The notes below the pieces were generated by a model, which did not search any database, was not told the DNA's origin, and worked only from the letters and a program-made list of their open reading frames with translations. Positions 60,195-64,000 of a DNA stretch of 64,000 nt are shown here, one piece after another (position 1 is the first letter of the stretch; each line of letters opens with the position of its first letter). The DNA is from JAXMCI01 sp046349435 (lineage in GTDB: Bacteria; Pseudomonadota; Alphaproteobacteria; Dongiales; Dongiaceae): assembly GCA_046349435.1 (NCBI GenBank), contig JAXMCI010000043.1:1-64000 (forward strand), given 5' to 3'. The position numbers were made by a program, and so were the translations under genes.

Positions 60195-62867
60195 ATGGTG
60201 CGAAGCACCCGGCCGGCGCGCCGCGACGGACGATCGAAGAACGAATCCGGATCCCTGCTCGGCCGCGACCGCGAGCTGGCCTGGCTGCTCGCGCGCCTGG
60301 CGCCGCTGTCCCGCGGCAAGGGTGCCCTGATCGCCGTGGAGGGGCCGGCCGGCATCGGCAAGACCAGCCTGCTGCAGGCCTTCGCGGCAGGCTGCCGGTC
60401 GCGGGGCATGACCGTGCTGGCCGGCGGCGCCGACGCCGGCAGCGAGCCGTACGCCGCCTGGCGCCCGGCGCTGCGCGCGGCGGCAGGCGCTCCGCTGCGG
60501 TCCACGGCCGCCTATCGGCAGGCCCTCGACCGGCTCTGCGGCGGGCGCGCCGTGCCCCCGCCATTGCCTACGGAGCAGACGCGCTACCGGCTCTACGATG
60601 CCGTGCGCGAGCGCCTCGTCGCGCTGACGCAGCGCGCGCCCGTCCTGCTGCTGCTCGACGATGCCGAGAGCATGGACGAGCCTTCGGTCCGCCTGCTGCG
60701 CCACCTCCTGCCGTTCCTGGAGGAGATGCCGGTGCTGGCGGCCGTCGCCTGCGACGACCGGTGGCCGGCGGAGAGCCGGATCGGCGAGCTCGCCCTGCCG
60801 CCGTCGCTTCGCTTCGACCGCCTTGCCCTGCCCGGCCTGCCGGCGAGCCTGGTCGCAGACCTGTTGCGGCAGCACGGCCTGCCCGCACCCGATGCCGCGA
60901 TCTGCCGGCGATGGCACGAGGTCGCTGCGGGGAACCCGCTCCATCTCGAGCTGCTGGCTCGGCTCGCCGCAGGGCCGGCGACCGGCGATGCCGCGTCGGC
61001 CATCCCGCCCCGCAGCCCGGAGCGGGCCGTCGCCACGATCGCCGCGCGGCTGCCGGCCGAGACGCGCCGGCTGCTGCATGCGGCGGCCATCCTCGGCGAC
61101 CGCCCGGCGCCGGCATCGGCCGCCGCGGTCGCCGGAATGCGCGACCAGGCACCGGCGCTGGCCCCGGCCGTCGCGGCGGGCCTGCTGGCGGCCGACGGCA
61201 CGTTCCGCCATCGCCTGGTGCGTCAGGTCCTGCTCGCCATCGGCGACCCGGTCGAGCGCATGACGCTCGAGCGGCAGGCCGCCGAGCGGGCCCGGGGCGC
61301 CACCGGCTGGCAGCGCGCGCTGTGGTACCACCGCAGCCGCGCCCTGCCCGGCGCCGAGGCAGGTGTCGCCGCCTGCCGCGCCGCCGCGCACCAGGCCGAC
61401 GCCGATTCGGCGCCGGAGTCTCGCGCCGCAGCGCTGCGCATGGCCGCCGATCTCGCCGCCCCGGCCGATCGCATCCTCCTGCTCCAGGAGCTCGCCAGTG
61501 CCGCCGCCGAGGCGGGCGATGCCGCGACGGCCGCGGCCGCCGCCTGGAGCGCGGCCGCCCTGATCGAGGCGCAGCCGCGCCACCGGCAGCGACTGGCCGA
61601 CCACCTGACGGCGGCCGCCCTCGCGCTGCACGACGCCGGCGCGGAGGACGCGGTGTGGCGCCCGCTGCAGAAGGCCGCCCTGGCCCGCCTCGGCAAGCGG
61701 CATGACATCCGCTGGGCGCGCCTGCGGCTGCTCGAGCCGGGCCGCATGCGCAAGGTGGCCGGCCCGCCGCTGCAGGTCGGACGCTGGCTCGGGCTCGATC
61801 CCGCGGCGATGGCGGTGGCGCGGGCCAGGGGCGACGAGCTCGACTACTGCCGCACGCTGCTCGTCTATGAGTGGCTGAGCGTCGCCGACGTCGACGCGCT
61901 GCTGCAGCGGGCCCGCGCCTGGCGCGAGCCGCTGGCGCGGGCGCGCGCGCTGTCGGTCGCTGCCGAGACGCTGATGTATCGCCACGGGGCGTTCGATCGC
62001 GCCTGCCGCCTGCTGCTGCAGCAGCTCGCCCTGCACGAGGCGCGCGGCTCGATCGTCGAGCAGGCGAAGTCGCTGGTCCGGCTCACCATGGCGCAGCTCG
62101 CCGCCGGCGAGCTGGAGGCGGCGGTGGCGACCCGGACGCGGGCCCGCGACATGGGCGCGCGGCTCGGGCCGGGCTACCTGATCTACGAGCATGCCGGCAC
62201 GCGCCGCGGCGGCGACCTCTACCCCGAGATCTCCATGGAGTCGAACTTCGCCTGGTATCTCGAGGGCAACTGGGAGGCCGTCGCCGAGCACTGGGTCAAG
62301 GCGATCGCCCTCGAGGAGCCAGGCGGCAGCCCGGTTCACATCGTCGAGGCCGCCATGGCCGCCCAGGCCTTCGCCCGGCTCGACCGCTTCGCCGAGGCCC
62401 GGCGCTACCTCGACGCGCTGACCCCGGTGCTGCAGCGGCTGAAGCCGCGCGACTGGGCCCTCAACGGGGCGATCGGCCGCGCCTCGCACGCCATCTGGGA
62501 CCTCGCCGGCACCGGCTACGCGGCGGCCTATCGCAAGCTCGCCCTGTCGCTGCTCGGCGCCGGCGTCGGCGACTGGACCAACACCTCGCTCGAGCTGACG
62601 GTGGCGCGCATGGCGGCGCTGCTCGGCCGTCGCGCCGAGGCCGAGGATTACTTCCGAGGCGCCCGGCAGCGGCTGGGACGCAAGGCTCACGACCCGCGGC
62701 GCGCCATCATCGACCACGACGAGGCGGTCGCGCTGCGGCTGCTGTCGGCAGGCGCGGACGACCGGCGGGGCGCCCTGATCGCATCCGCGCTCGCCACCTT
62801 CCGCCAGCGCGGCATGCAGGGCTGGGTGCGGCGCGCCGAGGCCGAGGTAGGGCGGCGCGGGCGATGA
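60195..62867 (+). CDS. STAND/MalT-like ATPase with helical repeats, no DNA-binding domain
   Basis: A large 890-residue protein. Residues about 20-60 carry LLGRDRELAWLLARLAPLSR and Walker A GPAGIGKTSLLQAF; Walker B is VLLLLDDAESMDEP at about 150-163; the NTPase continues to about 300, as in LuxR-type (LAL/MalT-like) regulators. The rest is a long helical repeat array with TPR-like units (ARALSVAAETLMYRHGAFDR, FARLDRFAEARRYLDAL). The family usually ends with a LuxR helix-turn-helix, but here the protein stops with RRAEAEVGRRGR and none is present. It would therefore act through protein partners. Its stop overlaps the epimerase start by 4 nt. Confidence 0.88.
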   Translation: MVRSTRPARRDGRSKNESGSLLGRDRELAWLLARLAPLSRGKGALIAVEGPAGIGKTSLLQAFAAGCRSRGMTVLAGGADAGSEPYAAWRPALRAAAGAPLRSTAAYRQALDRLCGGRAVPPPLPTEQTRYRLYDAVRERLVALTQRAPVLLLLDDAESMDEPSVRLLRHLLPFLEEMPVLAAVACDDRWPAESRIGELALPPSLRFDRLALPGLPASLVADLLRQHGLPAPDAAICRRWHEVAAGNPLHLELLARLAAGPATGDAASAIPPRSPERAVATIAARLPAETRRLLHAAAILGDRPAPASAAAVAGMRDQAPALAPAVAAGLLAADGTFRHRLVRQVLLAIGDPVERMTLERQAAERARGATGWQRALWYHRSRALPGAEAGVAACRAAAHQADADSAPESRAAALRMAADLAAPADRILLLQELASAAAEAGDAATAAAAAWSAAALIEAQPRHRQRLADHLTAAALALHDAGAEDAVWRPLQKAALARLGKRHDIRWARLRLLEPGRMRKVAGPPLQVGRWLGLDPAAMAVARARGDELDYCRTLLVYEWLSVADVDALLQRARAWREPLARARALSVAAETLMYRHGAFDRACRLLLQQLALHEARGSIVEQAKSLVRLTMAQLAAGELEAAVATRTRARDMGARLGPGYLIYEHAGTRRGGDLYPEISMESNFAWYLEGNWEAVAEHWVKAIALEEPGGSPVHIVEAAMAAQAFARLDRFAEARRYLDALTPVLQRLKPRDWALNGAIGRASHAIWDLAGTGYAAAYRKLALSLLGAGVGDWTNTSLELTVARMAALLGRRAEAEDYFRGARQRLGRKAHDPRRAIIDHDEAVALRLLSAGADDRRGALIASALATFRQRGMQGWVRRAEAEVGRRGR

Positions 62868-63901
62868 CCGGCATCCTGGTCACCGGCGGCACCGGGTTCG
62901 TGCTGAGCAACCTGGTGCGGCGCCTGCTCGAGCGCTGGCCCGAGGCCGGGATCGTCGTGCTCGACCTCGCCGCGGAGGACGCCCTCGCCGCCGCTTTCCT
63001 CGGCCCGCCGGGCCGGCGCCTGCGGCTGGTCGCCGGCGACGTGCGCGATCCGGCGGCGCTGCGCGCGGCCGCCGAGGGCATCGAGATCACCCATGTCGTG
63101 CACGGCGCCACCGTCACCCACGATGCCGCCGCCGAGCGGCGCGACCCGACGCGCTATCTCGGCGTCAATCTCGGCGGCACCGTGCAGCTCCTGGAATGGC
63201 TGCGCGGGCGCGGCGGCGCGACGCGCCTGCTGCATGTCAGCACCGGCGGCGTCTACGGCAACCCGCAGCCGGGCACGCCCGAGGCGCCGCAGCCCGAGGA
63301 CGGCCCGTTCGATCCGCCCGAGCTCTATGCCGTGTCGAAATACGCCGCCGAGCTGGTGGTGCGGCGCTATGCCGGGCTGTTCGGGATCCCGGCCTGCCGG
63401 GTGCGCTTCGCCGACGTCTTCGGGCCGATGGAGCGGCCGACCGGCGCCCGCCGCTCGATGTCGCTGCCCTTTCATATGATGCGCGCCCTGATCGAGGACC
63501 GGCCGCTGCGCGTCAGCGCGCGCAGCATGCAGGCCGGCGGCGACTATCTCAGCGCCGAGGACGTCGCGGACGCGCTGCTCCTGCTGCTGCGCGCCGACCG
63601 GCCGCCCTTCGACCTGTTCAACATCGCGGCCGGCCGGTGGCGGCCCCTGCCCGAGCTTCTCGGCGCCTTCGCCGCGGTGGCGCCATCCTTCCGCCACGCG
63701 GTGGTGCCGCAGGACGAGGCCGAGATCGACTTCGATCCGGCGAACCGGCTGGCCCGCTACAACGCCTATGCCATCGACCGGATCGGCACGCTCGGCTGGC
63801 GGCCGCGCCCGCTCGAGCGGCAGCTCGCCGGCTATCTCGCCTGGGTCATGGCGGATCCGGCGGCACGCTGCCCCGCCCCGGCGGCCAGGAGGGACCAGTG
63901 A
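62864..63901 (+). CDS. NAD(P)-dependent epimerase/dehydratase-like protein
   Basis: A 345-residue extended SDR. The cofactor loop reads LVTGGTGFVLSNLVRRLLE: the last glycine of the usual GxxGFxG is Leu, an odd change. GATVTHDAAAERRDPTRYLG, LLHVSTGGVYGNPQPG with the catalytic Ser, and ELYAVSKYAAELVVRRYAGL with Tyr-x-x-x-Lys follow. FADVFGPMERPTGAR and DVADALLLLLRAD complete the substrate-binding part. Substrate not deducible. It is overlapped at both ends (ATGA with the ATPase gene, GTGA with the next), so the three genes form one tightly coupled operon. Confidence 0.9.
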   Translation: MTGILVTGGTGFVLSNLVRRLLERWPEAGIVVLDLAAEDALAAAFLGPPGRRLRLVAGDVRDPAALRAAAEGIEITHVVHGATVTHDAAAERRDPTRYLGVNLGGTVQLLEWLRGRGGATRLLHVSTGGVYGNPQPGTPEAPQPEDGPFDPPELYAVSKYAAELVVRRYAGLFGIPACRVRFADVFGPMERPTGARRSMSLPFHMMRALIEDRPLRVSARSMQAGGDYLSAEDVADALLLLLRADRPPFDLFNIAAGRWRPLPELLGAFAAVAPSFRHAVVPQDEAEIDFDPANRLARYNAYAIDRIGTLGWRPRPLERQLAGYLAWVMADPAARCPAPAARRDQ

Positions 63902-64000
63902 TCGGGAGCTATCCGCGCGATCTCGTCGGCTACGGCGCGCAGCCGCCGGATCCGCGCTGGCCGGGCGGCGCCCGCGTCGCGGTCAATTTCGTCATCAACG
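63898..64000 (+). CDS. puuE: PuuE-type allantoinase / polysaccharide-deacetylase family, N-terminal part only (runs off right edge)
   Basis: The first 34 residues read SYPRDLVGYGAQPPDPRWPG followed by GARVAVNFVIN. The segment YPRDLVGYG...PPxPRWPGGARxAVxFVxN is the characteristic start of PuuE, the cofactor-free allantoinase of the polysaccharide deacetylase family that opens allantoin to allantoate in purine catabolism. GTG start overlaps the epimerase stop by 4 nt. The catalytic domain is outside the window, so activity cannot be judged. Confidence 0.82.
   Translation, partial: MIGSYPRDLVGYGAQPPDPRWPGGARVAVNFVIN

Overview
The window is very GC-rich chromosomal DNA of a free-living, metabolically broad bacterium. 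Several markers point to an alphaproteobacterium, plausibly of the Rhodospirillales/Azospirillales side: a DUF4170 protein directly after isocitrate lyase, a DUF6496 protein with a histone-like tail, an ScfR-type regulator next to aceA, a MASE1 hybrid kinase, and many ABC peptide/amide uptake and amide-hydrolysing genes. No rRNA, tRNA, CRISPR array, phage or plasmid replication gene was seen. The only transposon trace is a decayed IS21 istA.

Layout. 0-2.2 kb: start of a membrane protein, then hydantoinase/dihydropyrimidinase and a DOPA 4,5-dioxygenase-like protein. 2.4-3.45 kb: two broken immunity-like genes (NTF2-fold and Imm53-like). 3.55-10.03 kb: a peptide/amide ABC transporter operon (permeases, binding protein, formamidase-family amidase, two ATPases). 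10.1-13.5 kb: a MASE1-PAS-histidine kinase-receiver gene broken by about twenty frame changes. 13.5-18.1 kb: acetyltransferase, aldo/keto reductase, glycosyltransferase, histone-like DUF6496 protein, SDR and RidA. 18.2-20.6 kb: decayed stretch with a secreted protein, the istA remnant and a broken cupin. 20.6-26.9 kb: methyltransferase, D-cysteine desulfhydrase-like enzyme, M81 peptidase, large GH63-like glucosidase. 26.9-39.7 kb, minus strand: small membrane protein, kinase-aminotransferase fusion, a second complete peptide transporter ending in an FAD oxidoreductase, SDR, MarR regulator and a second FAD oxidoreductase. 39.9-45.6 kb: two small proteins, a CoA transferase with a broken 3' end, a class III aminotransferase and a FadB-like fusion. 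45.6-49.2 kb: a duplicated convergent methyltransferase/ATP-grasp module. 49.3-52.1 kb: beta-propeller, exported creatininase homologue and a small repeat protein. 52.5-59.3 kb: BTAD/TPR regulator divergent from an HpaB-like hydroxylase, then ScfR regulator divergent from aceA-DUF4170. 59.3-64 kb: LysE exporter, then an operon of a STAND-like ATPase, an epimerase and the start of a PuuE-type allantoinase.

How it fits together. Much of the window serves scavenging of nitrogen compounds: two dpp-type importers, a formamidase, a hydantoinase, an allantoinase-like gene, two FAD amine/amino-acid oxidoreductases and two class III aminotransferases. Acyl-CoA use and the glyoxylate shunt (FadB fusion, CaiB, aceA under ScfR) form a second theme.

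Two points matter for readers. First, single-base frame errors are confined to a few patches (about 2.45-3.7, 9.75-13.25, 18.5-20.3 and 41.56-42.02 kb) while the rest is clean, so several 'pseudogenes' may be consensus errors. Second, the least explained system is the twice-present, tail-to-tail methyltransferase/ATP-grasp pair at 45.6-49.2 kb.
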